DNA of 64,000 nt from DASRDS01 sp035652495. GTDB taxonomy: Bacteria > Gemmatimonadota > Gemmatimonadetes > Gemmatimonadales > Gemmatimonadaceae. The DNA lies in NCBI GenBank assembly GCA_035652495.1, contig DASRDS010000003.1, positions 1 through 64,000 of the forward strand. Reading direction: 5' to 3'. This document shows positions 26,166-35,213 of this stretch, in pieces. Within the stretch, counting starts at the first letter, position 1. Every line of letters begins with the position of its first letter. The notes below the pieces were generated by a model that had not been told where the DNA came from, did no database searches, and worked only from the letters and a program-made list of their open reading frames with translations. Position numbers and translations under genes: made by a program.

Positions 26166-26815
26166 GCGACGTTTTTCGCACGCTCTATCCATTCCTGTCG
26201 GAGACGGAGACGACGGCCGATCCGGAGCCCGTGCTCCGCGAGGTCAGTGCGTCGACGCGGCTCAAGAGCCGGGAGATCGTCGATCTCCGGCGCGCCACGT
26301 TTGCCGAGGCGACCGACGCCATCGTCGATGCGGCGATCGCGATGGCGGACGCGTTCGCGCGGGGCCGCAAGCTGCTGGCGTTCGGCAATGGCGGCAGCGC
26401 GACGGATGCCCAGGATGCGGCGGCCGATTGCGCGCGACCGCCGGTCGCTGGCTGGCGGTCCTTGCCGGCCATCGCGCTCGTCGATGCGATCGCGACGGTC
26501 ACGGCGATCGCCAATGATGTCGGATTCGAGAACGTCTTCGCCCGACAGGTGATCGCCCTCGGCGACGCGGGAGACATCGCGATCGCGTTCAGCACGAGTG
26601 GACGGAGTCCGAGCGTGCTCGCGGGGCTTGCCGAGGCGAAGCGGCGGGGGCTCATCACGATCGGATTGGCCGGCTACGATGGCGGATCGATCCGCACGGC
26701 GTGCGATCACGCTATCGTGGTGCGGGCCGAGCACATTCCGCGCATTCAGGAGGCACAGGCGACCGCCTGGCACGCCCTACTGGAGCTCACGCAGATCCGC
26801 CTATGCGATTCGTAG
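26162..26815 (+). CDS. SIS-domain protein 2 (phosphoheptose isomerase-like)
   Basis: 217 residues. Classic GmhA loop 'KLLAFGNGGSATDAQDAAAD' and the Ser-rich loop 'IAFSTSGRSPSVLAGLAEA', so the phosphate-binding site is intact, unlike in SIS protein 1. An N-terminal extension of ~45 residues ('LYPFLSETETTADPEPVLREV') is not part of the SIS fold. The gene overlaps both the mini HypC-like gene and hypD (13 nt). The C-terminal half ends in a helix usually used for tetramer contacts. The family acts on sedoheptulose 7-phosphate; the substrate here is unproven. Confidence 0.8.
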   Translation: MSDVFRTLYPFLSETETTADPEPVLREVSASTRLKSREIVDLRRATFAEATDAIVDAAIAMADAFARGRKLLAFGNGGSATDAQDAAADCARPPVAGWRSLPAIALVDAIATVTAIANDVGFENVFARQVIALGDAGDIAIAFSTSGRSPSVLAGLAEAKRRGLITIGLAGYDGGSIRTACDHAIVVRAEHIPRIQEAQATAWHALLELTQIRLCDS

Positions 26816-27921
26816 ACGAGTTCCGAGAGCCCGCATCGGTCCGTTCGCTGGCGGCCGAGATCGAGCGGCTGGCCCGGGGCCGGCACTACAAGTTGATGGA
26901 AGTCTGCGGCGGTCACACGCACGCGATCTACCGCCACGGCTTGCAGGGTCTCCTGCCGGAGAACGTCGAGCTGGTGCACGGGCCCGGATGTCCGGTCTGC
27001 GTGATTCCGATGGGTCGGATCGACGACGCGATGGCCATCGCACGGGCGCCGGATGTCATTTTCGCGACGTTCGGGGACATGATGCGGGTCCCGAGCTCGC
27101 GCGGCAGCCTCATGGACGCGAAGACGGCCGGAGCGGACGTGCGGTTCGTGTACTCGCCGCTCGACGCCCTGCGCATCGCCCGGGAGCACCCGGAGCGGCG
27201 CGTCGTGTTCTTCGCGGTCGGGTTCGAGACGACGGCGCCGTCGACGGCGGCGACCCTGCTCCGTGCGGACGCCGACGGCGTCCGCAACTTCTCGGTGTTC
27301 TGCAATCACGTGACCATCATTCCGGCGATCAAGGCGATCCTGGATTCGCCGGATATGCGGCTCGATGGCTTCATTGGCCCCGGGCACGTGAGCACGATCA
27401 TCGGCCTCCGCCCGTACGAGTTCATCGCGCGGGACTATGGCAAGCCGGTCGTCGTCGCCGGATTCGAGCCGGCGGACATCCTCCAGTCGATCGTCATGAT
27501 CCTCGGCCAGATTCACCGCGGCATGGCGTGCGTCGAGAATCAGTATGGGCGCGTCGTGCGGCCCGAGGGCAACCCGCGGGCGCTCGAGACGCTAACGCGC
27601 GTCATGGAGCTCCGGCCGTTCTTCGAGTGGCGTGGGCTCGGGTTCATCAACCACAGCGCCCTGCGCCTGCGGCCCGCGTTCGCCGCCTGGGATGCGGAAG
27701 GGATTTTCGAGACGCCCGGGCTGCGCGTGGCCGATCCCAAGGCGTGCCAGTGCGGCGAGGTCTTGAAGGGCGTGCTCAAACCCTGGCAGTGCCGGGTGTT
27801 CGGCACGGCGTGCACGCCGGAGATGCCGATCGGGTCGTGCATGGTATCGCCGGAAGGCGCGTGCGCCGCCTACTACAACTTCGGGCGATACGCGCTTGCG
27901 CGGAGCGGGGCGGCGTCCTGA
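26803..27921 (+). CDS. hypD: Hydrogenase Fe-ligand assembly protein HypD
   Basis: 372 residues from 'MRFVDEFREPA'. The conserved 'LMEVCGGHTHAIYRHGL' and 'GPGCPVCVIP' carry the cysteines that bind and reduce the Fe(CN)2CO intermediate. 'FGDMMRVPSSRGSL', 'GFETTAPSTA' and 'GFEPADIL' follow, and the 4Fe-4S cysteines appear at 'KACQCGEVLKG', 'CRVFGTACTPE' and 'GSCMVSPEGACAAYY'. Works with HypC and HypE. Confidence 0.94.
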   Translation: MRFVDEFREPASVRSLAAEIERLARGRHYKLMEVCGGHTHAIYRHGLQGLLPENVELVHGPGCPVCVIPMGRIDDAMAIARAPDVIFATFGDMMRVPSSRGSLMDAKTAGADVRFVYSPLDALRIAREHPERRVVFFAVGFETTAPSTAATLLRADADGVRNFSVFCNHVTIIPAIKAILDSPDMRLDGFIGPGHVSTIIGLRPYEFIARDYGKPVVVAGFEPADILQSIVMILGQIHRGMACVENQYGRVVRPEGNPRALETLTRVMELRPFFEWRGLGFINHSALRLRPAFAAWDAEGIFETPGLRVADPKACQCGEVLKGVLKPWQCRVFGTACTPEMPIGSCMVSPEGACAAYYNFGRYALARSGAAS

Positions 27922-28958
27922 TGCCGCGCGCGCGTCCCGCCTTTCGCGACCGCCACGTGTCCTCGAGTCACGGCAGCGGCGGGAAGGCCATGCATCAGCT
28001 GATCGATGCGGTCCTGCTCCCGGCACTCGGCGGTCCGGAATCGGACGGCGCGGATTCGGCGATCATCGCGCTCGCGGGGAACGGCTCGCCGCGTCTCGCG
28101 TTCACGACCGACGCATACGTCGTGAGCCCGCTGTTCTTTCCCGGTGGCGACATCGGCATGCTGGCGGTGAATGGCACGATCAACGATCTGGCGATGGCCG
28201 GCGCGCGGCCGCTCGCGCTCTCACTCGGCCTCATCCTGGAGGAAGGGCTGGAGATCGACGCCGTTCGCGCCATCGTCGCGTCCGCGGCGGCCGCCGCCGA
28301 GCGCGCGGGTGTACGGATCGTCACCGGCGATACCAAGGTGGTGCCGCGGGGGAAAGCCGATAAGATGTTCGTGCATACGAGCGGGGTCGGGTTCGTCCGC
28401 GATGGCACGGCACTCTCGGCCGCCGCGATACGCACCGGCGACGTCGTGCTGGTGAGCGGATCCATTGGCGATCACGGGATGGCGGTGATGCTGGCACGCG
28501 AGGCGCTGGAGCTCGAGGCGCCGATCGCGAGCGATACGGCGCCGCTACATGGCCTGGTGGAGCGTCTCTTGGATCAGGTGCCGGAGACGCGCGTGCTCAA
28601 GGATCCCACGCGCGGGGGCGTGGCGTCGACGCTGAACGAGCTCGCGCGGCATGGCCACCGCGGCATCGAGATCAGCGAGGACCGTGTTCCCGTGCGTGGG
28701 GCCGTGCGGGGGGCGTGCGAGATCCTGGGGCTCGATCCGCTGCACATCGCGAACGAAGGCAAGCTGATAGCGATCGTGCCGCCGGACCGCGTCGGCCAAG
28801 CCCTCGCGGCCCTGCGCGCGCATCCGCTGGGCACCGACGCCGCCGCGATCGGCGTCGCCACGGACGAGCCGGCCGGCATGGTCATCGTCAAGACGGCGAT
28901 TGGCGGGGCGCGCGTGCTCGATATGTTGGTCGGCGATCCGCTGCCTCGCATTTGTTGA
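27921..28958 (+). CDS. hypE: Hydrogenase cyanide-ligand synthase HypE
   Basis: 345 residues, starting one base into the hypD stop (TGATG). PurM-like ATPase: 'SHGSGGKAMHQLI', 'AFTTDAYVVSPLFFPGGDIG', 'VTGDTKVV' and 'DPTRGGVASTLNE'. The C terminus is exactly 'PRIC'; its terminal Cys receives the carbamoyl group from HypF and is dehydrated to thiocyanate. Last gene of the hyp operon. Confidence 0.95.
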   Translation: MPRARPAFRDRHVSSSHGSGGKAMHQLIDAVLLPALGGPESDGADSAIIALAGNGSPRLAFTTDAYVVSPLFFPGGDIGMLAVNGTINDLAMAGARPLALSLGLILEEGLEIDAVRAIVASAAAAAERAGVRIVTGDTKVVPRGKADKMFVHTSGVGFVRDGTALSAAAIRTGDVVLVSGSIGDHGMAVMLAREALELEAPIASDTAPLHGLVERLLDQVPETRVLKDPTRGGVASTLNELARHGHRGIEISEDRVPVRGAVRGACEILGLDPLHIANEGKLIAIVPPDRVGQALAALRAHPLGTDAAAIGVATDEPAGMVIVKTAIGGARVLDMLVGDPLPRIC

Positions 28959-29204
28959 ATATCTTCCGGTCGAGCGTCCGGTGACATACTTTGACTCGGG
29001 TTTACCCGAAACCCACACAACGTGATAGGTGCAACGCGCATCGACGGTGGGCTAGACCGATCGCTCAGCGTGATGTCGGAGACCGCTCAGGGGGCGATAC
29101 ACCAGCAAGATGATGAACGCGCCGACGAACCCGGGAGATAAGAGACATCTCGGTTCGACGGCGGCTGACAGAAATCAGCGCGCCTGAGCAAAGATTTCTT
29201 CACG

Positions 29205-29357
29205 GATCCCCACCTCGGACCGTTCTACGATACGCTCGGCGTGATATTCGACCACCAATACTCGCTCGGCGGGATACTCTCGTCGCCGGTGCCGGTCGGT
29301 GGCGCGTTATAGGTGGGAAGTGTCGACGGGAGCCTCTACGCACTGAGTGGTGGCTGA
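29205..29357 (+). pseudogene. Remnant of a PQQ-type beta-propeller protein
   Basis: A 50-codon reading gives 'HQYSLGGILSSPVPVGGAL', a stop, then 'VGSVDGSLYALSGG' and a stop. 'SSPV' followed by 'VGSxDGxLYALxGG' is the blade signature of PQQ/quinoprotein-like propellers, broken by an in-frame TAG. No start or further blades can be traced, so only the end of a lost gene remains. The rest of the 472-bp stretch 28959-29430 shows nothing else. Confidence 0.5.
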
Positions 29358-29430
29358 AACGCCGACCGGGGACAAACGCCGCTAGCCCCGTGTTGGCGCC
29401 GGTCCAGGGGTTCGGTCAGAGCCAAGTTCC

Positions 29431-29850
29431 CTACGCGCCCGTGGTCGGCGTTTGCCCGAGCGCCCAGCGACCAGCGCCGTATGCAACAATCATGAGGAGT
29501 CCACCGATCATGCCCAGATTCTTGAAAAAGTGCGTCTCGTTCCCGCCGGCCGCCATTCCAGTCATGTTCCAAAAATCGTGAAGCCGGACGCTCACGATGG
29601 CCAGATAGATCGCCATTACCGCCGCCGCGGTGCGAGCCTGAAATCCCGTGATCAGACAGATCGACCCGAGCAATTCGATGGCCAATGCCGTACCGAGCAA
29701 GGGCCCGACGTAGTGCATGCCATGGGATGCCATGTAGGCCGCCTGACCGTTCCAGTCGAAGATCTTGCCGTTCACCGCCACGATGAACTCGGCGACGATC
29801 AGCAATCGCGCGAGCAGTGGGACGAGGCTCTGGCTGATGTTATCTCGCAT
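29431..29850 (-). CDS. DoxX-family membrane protein
   Basis: 139 residues with four hydrophobic segments (~8-28, 49-72, 73-92, 108-130). 'ARLLIVAEFIVAVNGKIFDWNG', 'GTALAIELLGSICLITGF' and 'LHDFWNM' are typical of DoxX/YphA-like integral membrane proteins, whose members assist quinone or thiosulphate oxidation or redox control. Single gene; no partner visible. Confidence 0.82.
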   Translation of the reverse strand: MRDNISQSLVPLLARLLIVAEFIVAVNGKIFDWNGQAAYMASHGMHYVGPLLGTALAIELLGSICLITGFQARTAAAVMAIYLAIVSVRLHDFWNMTGMAAGGNETHFFKNLGMIGGLLMIVAYGAGRWALGQTPTTGA

Positions 29851-29968
29851 GGTCCAGGATGGAGATAGCGCTGAGGAACAAAAATGTGCGTGGGATAGAA
29901 TGGTACCACCATGGGGTGAATACCCACATTGAGCGTCCTAAGGGCGGGCCGCGCGCGTCCCGTCTTTC

Positions 29969-30931
29969 CTAGGGCGTCGGCAACGGCGGCAGATCGGGCT
30001 CCTGACCGTCCGTGTTCACCTGACGGTCGCGATCCACGAGACGCGCAACGATCTGCGCCAGCGTGTTCGCGTTCCGAAACGCCGCATCGGTGTTGGGAAC
30101 GTGTATATCCTCGAGGCCGAACAAATGGAAGAACTCGTGCGTGACAACATCGCGCCGAAAGAAGTCGCTGCCGGCGAAGAACGGCGAGCATACCGTGACG
30201 CGCGGTTCGGGATCAGACGCCGTCGTCGCCGCGTTCGGCGTTCCGACGCACCGGCCCACGCCATCGGTGCCCTCGGCGATCTGGGCGGACGAATCGAGGT
30301 TTCGCTGGAGCAGATCGCGGGTTCTTTTGAGCGCGTCGCGGAACTCGCGCGACAGCGGATCCTGGCTGACGAGAAGGCGGCGGGAGAGAATCGCGATGTT
30401 CCGCGCGTGGACCCGCGTGAGTGCCTGGATCGCGACGACCTTGTTGAGGCCGTCCGTTCGGTCCGCCCGATCAATGTCGTCCGACAGTCGCTGCAGCAGG
30501 AAGAGCGCGGCCCGAAGAGACGCACGACTGGCCGAGAACGCATCGGCAATCAGATCGGTGTGGCTCTTGCCCTTTGCTGGCGGCACGACCGGCGTCGGAT
30601 GGGTGCGCTCGAATGCCAGCATGTCATCGTCGAGTGCCGTGATGGTGAGCTTACCGACAATATGGTCGGGGGTCCGCTGGCCGGGGCCAAGAATATGCTT
30701 GCGTCGCTTGTATGCCAGCACCGCATCCGCCGTCGACTTGCCGTAGATCTGCGCGGACAGATCTCCATTCGCGATCGTCGCATGATCGAGGAGGATGAGC
30801 GCCGACTGAATCTTCGCGACATGCCCGCCGGACTTTCCCAGCGTGATGTGAAATGCATCCTTACGGAGGCACTCCTGGAGCAAGTGGTCATTCTTGAACG
30901 TGTTGGATTCGAGCTGGGCTTTGGGGGGCAT
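29969..30931 (-). CDS. Putative zinc metallopeptidase with an N-terminal peptidoglycan-binding-like part
   Basis: 320 residues. The zinc motif HExxH appears as 'VVTHEFFHLFGLED' around residue 268, with a nearby downstream Asp-containing segment, similar to deuterolysin-like or Lys-specific metallo-endopeptidases. The first ~110 residues ('HITLGKSGGHVAKIQSALILL', then 'YGKSTADAVLAYKRRK') read as a PG_binding_1-like repeat that wraps cell-wall glycans. There is no classical signal peptide, so export, if any, uses another route. Substrate unknown. Confidence 0.65.
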   Translation of the reverse strand: MPPKAQLESNTFKNDHLLQECLRKDAFHITLGKSGGHVAKIQSALILLDHATIANGDLSAQIYGKSTADAVLAYKRRKHILGPGQRTPDHIVGKLTITALDDDMLAFERTHPTPVVPPAKGKSHTDLIADAFSASRASLRAALFLLQRLSDDIDRADRTDGLNKVVAIQALTRVHARNIAILSRRLLVSQDPLSREFRDALKRTRDLLQRNLDSSAQIAEGTDGVGRCVGTPNAATTASDPEPRVTVCSPFFAGSDFFRRDVVTHEFFHLFGLEDIHVPNTDAAFRNANTLAQIVARLVDRDRQVNTDGQEPDLPPLPTP

Positions 30932-31268
30932 CGTCAGGAGGACCTCGGCGTCACGAACGGGTGGCAGCTAGCAGTAGAACGCGGCTCCAATGGCGCCGAA
31001 CGGTACCCTTAGGGCATCTCGCCGCCGTCTCCCAACCGTCTGCTGCAGTAGCGAGGCGTCGAGCGAGGCCAAACGCCCGGCTGCCTCCGACGGTTCGACG
31101 CTCCGTCCTCGACGGGAGACGAACTCGCCGCGGCCTCGGATCACAGCGTCATGGTCCTCGCACCTGCTGACACTGCACGTCGCGGCGCCAAGCGACGGCG
31201 CCGCCCCGCGCTTTCGGCTGAGTGGCGCCGTCACCATGACATGCACGGCCGGTCAGAACACCTCAGTT
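30932..31268. other. 337-bp gap without a gene
   Basis: Between the metallopeptidase and glycosidase genes, both on the minus strand. Readings here are short, rich in Arg and Ala and unlike neighbouring proteins. It should contain the promoter of the metallopeptidase gene and the 3' end of the glycosidase transcript, but no convincing promoter or terminator can be named. Confidence 0.4.
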
Positions 31269-32753
31269 TTACGGGATCCGAACGACGGTAATGCTCCACG
31301 GCGGCACTTCCACGGATCCGTCACTGACCGTCGCCGTAGCCGGGCCATCCCAGACGTTATTGTACGACTCGTCGTACTGGATCTTGCCGTAGGTCGTGAC
31401 GTTCATCGAAGCAGGTGCATCGTGACCCTTGATCGCAATGGGCACTTCCTTCGTCGTCGCGCTGTCGACATTGACAATCAAGAGCGCGTACCCCTGCCCG
31501 GACGTCGCGGCCCATGCGCGGAGACTCGGCAACGAATCCCCGACGGCGACACCGACCATGTGCTCGCCCGTCACGGCGAACTGCGAGAGCAGCTGATACG
31601 CGCGCGCGGTCGGAAACAACGTGCCGACCCCGATGTTCGGAGTACCCGGACATTCGGAGGCATTCGGCAGGCCGTCGGAGAACATCATGTAGCCACCATA
31701 GTTCTGCCAGCCGTACAGATCGGATGAGAAGTTGCCCGACGCCGAGGTATTGCACCCGCCATTGGCCAACCACCACGTGGCGCGCGTGATGCCCATTTGC
31801 ATAATGGTGCCGATCGCCTGGGCCGCGAACAGCGCTTGCGTGATCGACATGGTTTGCTTGCCGGGATTCGTATTGACCGAGCCCAGCTCGCCAAGGTAGA
31901 TCGGCACGGAGCGACCCGCCTGTGAGAGCTCGTTTTGCACGGTCGCGATCTTGGCCGCGAGTCTCGTAGCCCCGTGCAGGACGAGCCCCGTATCGGTCTC
32001 CTCGCCTGGATTCTGATCGTAGTAGTGCAGCTCGACGAAATCGTACGGCGTGTTCGCGAGCACGGTCTGATCCCAACCGTTGTAGCCGCCACCGGATACG
32101 ACAACCCCAACCTGCGCATTCGCGTCGACCGCTTTGATCTGCGGGTAAAATCCGTTCTTCACGGACGCGGCGTACGTCCATGGATCCCACGGGCTCGCAT
32201 GCAGGTCGGTCTCCCAACTGCCATAGCTCTCGTTCCCCACGGTCCAGTAGGATATGCCGTAGTGCTGGACGTTATTTGCGTAATCGACCCACTGCGCGGC
32301 GAACGCCGGATCACCGGGCTGCGAGCAGGTGGGGTCACTCCCATAATTCAGCGTGATCGCGACGTCCAGATTCGCGGGCTTCGCGACTCGGTTCATGAAG
32401 AGATCGAACGCCGAGTTCGGACTCGTGTACCCGGAGCACACGGTGTTTTGCTGCCAGTTATAGCTGTCGGCCGCCGCGCCTCCGGGCCACCGGGCGGACG
32501 CCAGACCAGCCGTCATGAGTCCGATCGTGGCTTCGACCTGCGTGTTGTCGTACCACATCGCCAGGTTCGCGCCGAGGACGAGGGACGAGATGCGGGGTCC
32601 GGCAATCGAAGGATCGACCGTCACCGCATTGCCGACCGCTTGTACCACCGGCGGCTTCGAGCGTCGAGGATTCGAGTCCTCCGACGGATAGTTCGCCGCA
32701 CTGCACGCGGTAACACTCAGCACCACCATGGCGCGAAAGGATCGGGCTCGCAT
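31269..32753 (-). CDS. Lipoprotein glycoside hydrolase of the GH51/GH39-type (clan A) fold
   Basis: 494 residues. Lipobox 'VLSVTACS' gives a lipid-anchored protein. A TIM-barrel glycosidase resembling alpha-L-arabinofuranosidases: the acid/base motif 'YWTVGNESYGSW' (Asn-Glu) near residue 170 and the nucleophile strand 'IYLGELGSVNT' (Glu) near 290, with 'ARWPGGAAADSYNWQQ' as the N-terminal substrate-loop motif. The last ~100 residues form a beta-sandwich ('APASMNVTTYGKIQYDES', 'VEVPPWSITVVRI') typical of the clan. It probably cleaves plant or microbial hemicellulose outside the cell; the exact substrate is unknown. Confidence 0.75.
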   Translation of the reverse strand: MRARSFRAMVVLSVTACSAANYPSEDSNPRRSKPPVVQAVGNAVTVDPSIAGPRISSLVLGANLAMWYDNTQVEATIGLMTAGLASARWPGGAAADSYNWQQNTVCSGYTSPNSAFDLFMNRVAKPANLDVAITLNYGSDPTCSQPGDPAFAAQWVDYANNVQHYGISYWTVGNESYGSWETDLHASPWDPWTYAASVKNGFYPQIKAVDANAQVGVVVSGGGYNGWDQTVLANTPYDFVELHYYDQNPGEETDTGLVLHGATRLAAKIATVQNELSQAGRSVPIYLGELGSVNTNPGKQTMSITQALFAAQAIGTIMQMGITRATWWLANGGCNTSASGNFSSDLYGWQNYGGYMMFSDGLPNASECPGTPNIGVGTLFPTARAYQLLSQFAVTGEHMVGVAVGDSLPSLRAWAATSGQGYALLIVNVDSATTKEVPIAIKGHDAPASMNVTTYGKIQYDESYNNVWDGPATATVSDGSVEVPPWSITVVRIP

Positions 32754-32896
32754 AGGATCTATTCCCTCATGTTCTTTTTATTTAGTGGAGAGACATCCCC
32801 GTCAATGGACAAGCTACGACCGATGCTCATTTCGCCAGCGTGCTCGGCGTCATTGTGATCGGGATCACACGGTAGTTCCAACCCGTGCAGACGGCG

Positions 32897-32965
32897 TACG
32901 ACGCATCTGACTCCACTGACGGCGGACTCCACGCCATCGATCGCGCTCGCGGTCGCGCGCAATGG
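32897..32965 (+). pseudogene. Possible second PQQ-propeller remnant
   Basis: A 23-residue reading 'YDASDSTDGGLHAIDRARGR' plus 'AQW' matches the blade pattern YxAS.DGxLHAxDxxTGxxxW of PQQ-type quinoproteins. There is no start, stop or neighbouring blade, and the rest of 32754-33050 is featureless. Weak on its own, though it repeats the kind of remnant seen at 29205-29357. Confidence 0.3.
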
Positions 32966-33050
32966 CGCCATCGCCCGGGACGTCCTAGTCCGTCGCCTAA
33001 ATTTGCGGAAGCAGTGAGACGTAACTCATGTTATCGCCGACGCACACACG

Positions 33051-33099
33051 AAAGGCCCACGCTCCCGTGATCGATTTCAAACGGAGAGTGGGCCTTTTT
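33051..33099. terminator. Strong hairpin with T-tract, AAAGGCCCAC family
   Basis: AAAGGCCCAC at 33051-33060 pairs with GTGGGCCTTT at 33088-33097, followed by more T and a C, forming a rho-independent terminator that would work from the plus strand and partly from the minus strand. The stem is extended by CTCCCGT/ACGGAG inner bases. The same family recurs at 39818, 48476 and 50484, each close to a full or partial tRNA-Asn-like repeat; here GGAACTGGGGCGAGG follows at 33119. Confidence 0.75.
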
Positions 33100-33179
33100 C
33101 GCCGGCCGTGTTATTCCCGAGGAACTGGGGCGAGGATAGTTGGGGCTTACGAAATCAGGCGGCTAGCTGCCGCCTATGG

Positions 33180-33737
33180 TCATTGCTGATCCGCAAACCC
33201 CTGGAGCCAGCCGCGCACTTTGAAGCCGTCATCACTCTCGGCCCACTCCGCGCCGCGCGCCGCCCGGAGGCTCGTCATGGCCTCGTCGACCGAGCGACCG
33301 CCGTACTTCATCAGGAAGATGCCGGTGGTGATGACGGATCGTACGCGGCCGTGCTTGCAATTGACATACACTTTGGTATCGCGCGCCACCCTGGCCCCGC
33401 CTTGCTGCTGCTCGCGCACATCAGCGAGCCGGTGCGCGTTGATCTCGTCGGCGAGTAGCACGAATTTTTTCAGCTCGTTCTTGCTGATGGTATCACCCAA
33501 ATACATCTCGTCGTACCGATCCGTGCAAATGACCCGGTGCGCACGCGGCGGCAATTCCTCGGCGAGCGCGGCGCTGCCGATGTACGTGATCGTTGAGCCG
33601 ATCTTCTCGACCTGAGCGAATGCCTCGAGCGGCGGGGGTTTGGACGCGCGTCTCATAGTGTCCGAAGATGTGGCCGGCGCCGGCATTGCGATAGGAGGTA
33701 TCCCCTGTTGACAATGCCATGCTCGCCAAGCTGACAC
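33180..33737 (-). CDS. Dual-specificity/tyrosine phosphatase-like protein
   Basis: 185 residues; an internal Met at 33656 (start of 'MRRASKPPPLEAF') is the likelier start because the preceding ~27 residues look non-conserved. The catalytic CX5R signature is 'VNCKHGRVRSVITTGIFLM', with nucleophile Cys and Arg seven positions apart, at about residue 126 of the long form. An acidic loop 'CTDRYDEMYLGDT' precedes it. This is the cysteine-phosphatase fold found in DSPs and PTEN-like proteins. The gene directly follows the cytochrome gene (33738) without a gap. Confidence 0.7.
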   Translation of the reverse strand: MSAWRAWHCQQGIPPIAMPAPATSSDTMRRASKPPPLEAFAQVEKIGSTITYIGSAALAEELPPRAHRVICTDRYDEMYLGDTISKNELKKFVLLADEINAHRLADVREQQQGGARVARDTKVYVNCKHGRVRSVITTGIFLMKYGGRSVDEAMTSLRAARGAEWAESDDGFKVRGWLQGFADQQ

Positions 33738-34739
33738 TCACGGACTTTGTGAGCCGGCGTATGCCGCCACGGCGATCATGTCGTTGAGGTTGAGCCCCGC
33801 CGCGACGATCTTCATGGGTGCGCCGGCCGGAGTCGAGCGTGTTCCGGTCCGAAACGCAAGGAGCTGCCGCAGGAGGTAGGAAGGAGCACGCCCAGCAAGT
33901 GGTGCAACGAGTGCGACTCCATGGAGTCCTGGACCGTGACAGCTCTCGCACGGCGGCGTAGCTGGCATGGACCCCGCGGTCGCGAGAACACGCCCGCGCG
34001 CGATGCTGCCAGGCGGCACATAGGCGATGTAGCCGACGCGCGGGTCGAGCAGCTGGTGACGCGACGCGTCGGCGGGCATTTCGATAAGGCGCTGCCCGAG
34101 CGGCTCCTCACCGCCATTCGGCACCGACAGGTAGAGGCCCAGCGCTGGTTCGGCACGCGGAATCTTGGTCGCCTCGACAACCCGCGAGCGTTGCCGCGGG
34201 GGAAGGCGCGAGTAGTAACGCGCCGCCGCCTCAATCTCTCCCTCCGTTGCGCTGTCGGCGACCTTGCGCATGTTGTCGCTCGCAGCGTACGGCGCGCGCC
34301 AGGCGCTGCGCCGGGCGCCCGACTTCATGTCGGCCACCTGCTGCTGGATGTACGCGACGGGAAGGCCCGCGAGCATCGCGTTTTCGGGTCGCCCCGTACC
34401 ATCCGGCTGATGACAGTACGCGCACGCAAAGACGGCCGGTTTGCGGCCGTGGGCAACGATGTCCACCATTGGCGGGTGAGAGCTTGGATACCAATCAGCG
34501 ACGTTGAAGCGGTCGGCCACCCTCGCCGCAGTGAACGCCGCCTGACTCCCCGGTATGCGCCTGAGCGTCACGCTGTCGAGGATCGCCGTGTTCGCCTTGG
34601 CCGGAGACGGGAATAACCACGCTGGCACCTCGATGGACGCCGATGTCGTCTGAGCCACCGACGCAATCGGCCAGCCGATCGCGATTGTGCTTCCCAGCGC
34701 GACGGAGATCACGAGTTGTTCGCCGAGTGGAAGGCACAT
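33738..34739 (-). CDS. Diheme cytochrome c (c4/c553 type)
   Basis: 333 residues from the Met of 'MCLPLGEQLVISVALGS', which starts a signal peptide ending near 'ASVAQ'. The ORF open from 34865 adds 42 unlikely residues. Two c-type haem sites are visible: 'FACAYCHQPDGTGRPENAM' (~residue 106) and 'PPCESCHGPGLHGVAL' (~270), with later Met residues that can act as axial ligands ('PMKIVAAG'). It is a periplasmic electron carrier, possibly donating to a terminal oxidase; the ~130-residue linker between the haems is longer than in plain c4. Confidence 0.85.
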   Translation of the reverse strand: MCLPLGEQLVISVALGSTIAIGWPIASVAQTTSASIEVPAWLFPSPAKANTAILDSVTLRRIPGSQAAFTAARVADRFNVADWYPSSHPPMVDIVAHGRKPAVFACAYCHQPDGTGRPENAMLAGLPVAYIQQQVADMKSGARRSAWRAPYAASDNMRKVADSATEGEIEAAARYYSRLPPRQRSRVVEATKIPRAEPALGLYLSVPNGGEEPLGQRLIEMPADASRHQLLDPRVGYIAYVPPGSIARGRVLATAGSMPATPPCESCHGPGLHGVALVAPLAGRAPSYLLRQLLAFRTGTRSTPAGAPMKIVAAGLNLNDMIAVAAYAGSQSP

Positions 34740-35046
34740 GTGGACGCATAGACTGACAAACGCGGCCGGGATTGTCAAGAAACACACCACTGCATGATGA
34801 GCGTTCGCCGACCCTTCTGTCGGACACGACATACGACGACCGCGCGACACGTGAGCCCGCCACAAAAAGCGAAGGCAGCGCGATACCTATTCCCGGGACC
34901 GGTGTGGGACGCCAGGCCCCTCCGCTCATCTCGGGAGAGATTCAGCGACATTTCCGACTGCCAACCCAACACCATCGGATACCGCACCGCGCAACTATGA
35001 TCGTTGCGCCCAACCGGCGCGCCGGACGAGGTGCGCCACTTTCTGG

Positions 35047-35200
35047 CTAGCTTTCTCGCACTCGGCCGAGCGACCGCAGCCCACCTTGCGAACCGGATCG
35101 ACGTAAAAGGATCGGTGAGCCGCGTACGCTGACGATGTGGCAGTAGTGCACGAGCCGATCGATGAGCCGAAGGGCCCACACACCGTCGATCAAAGCCGCG
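35047..35200 (-). pseudogene. C-terminal remnant of an IS21-family helper ATPase (IstB)
   Basis: The minus-strand reading contains 'ALRLIDRLVHYCHIVSVRGS' followed by a short basic tail, which resembles the conserved end of IstB proteins (DRLxHHCHIVxIRGxSYR). Nothing upstream encodes the ATPase core or IstA, and no terminal repeats were seen, so only a fragment of an old insertion remains. The rest of the gap 34740-35213 shows no gene. Confidence 0.5.
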
Positions 35201-35213
35201 GCAATGGACGCGC

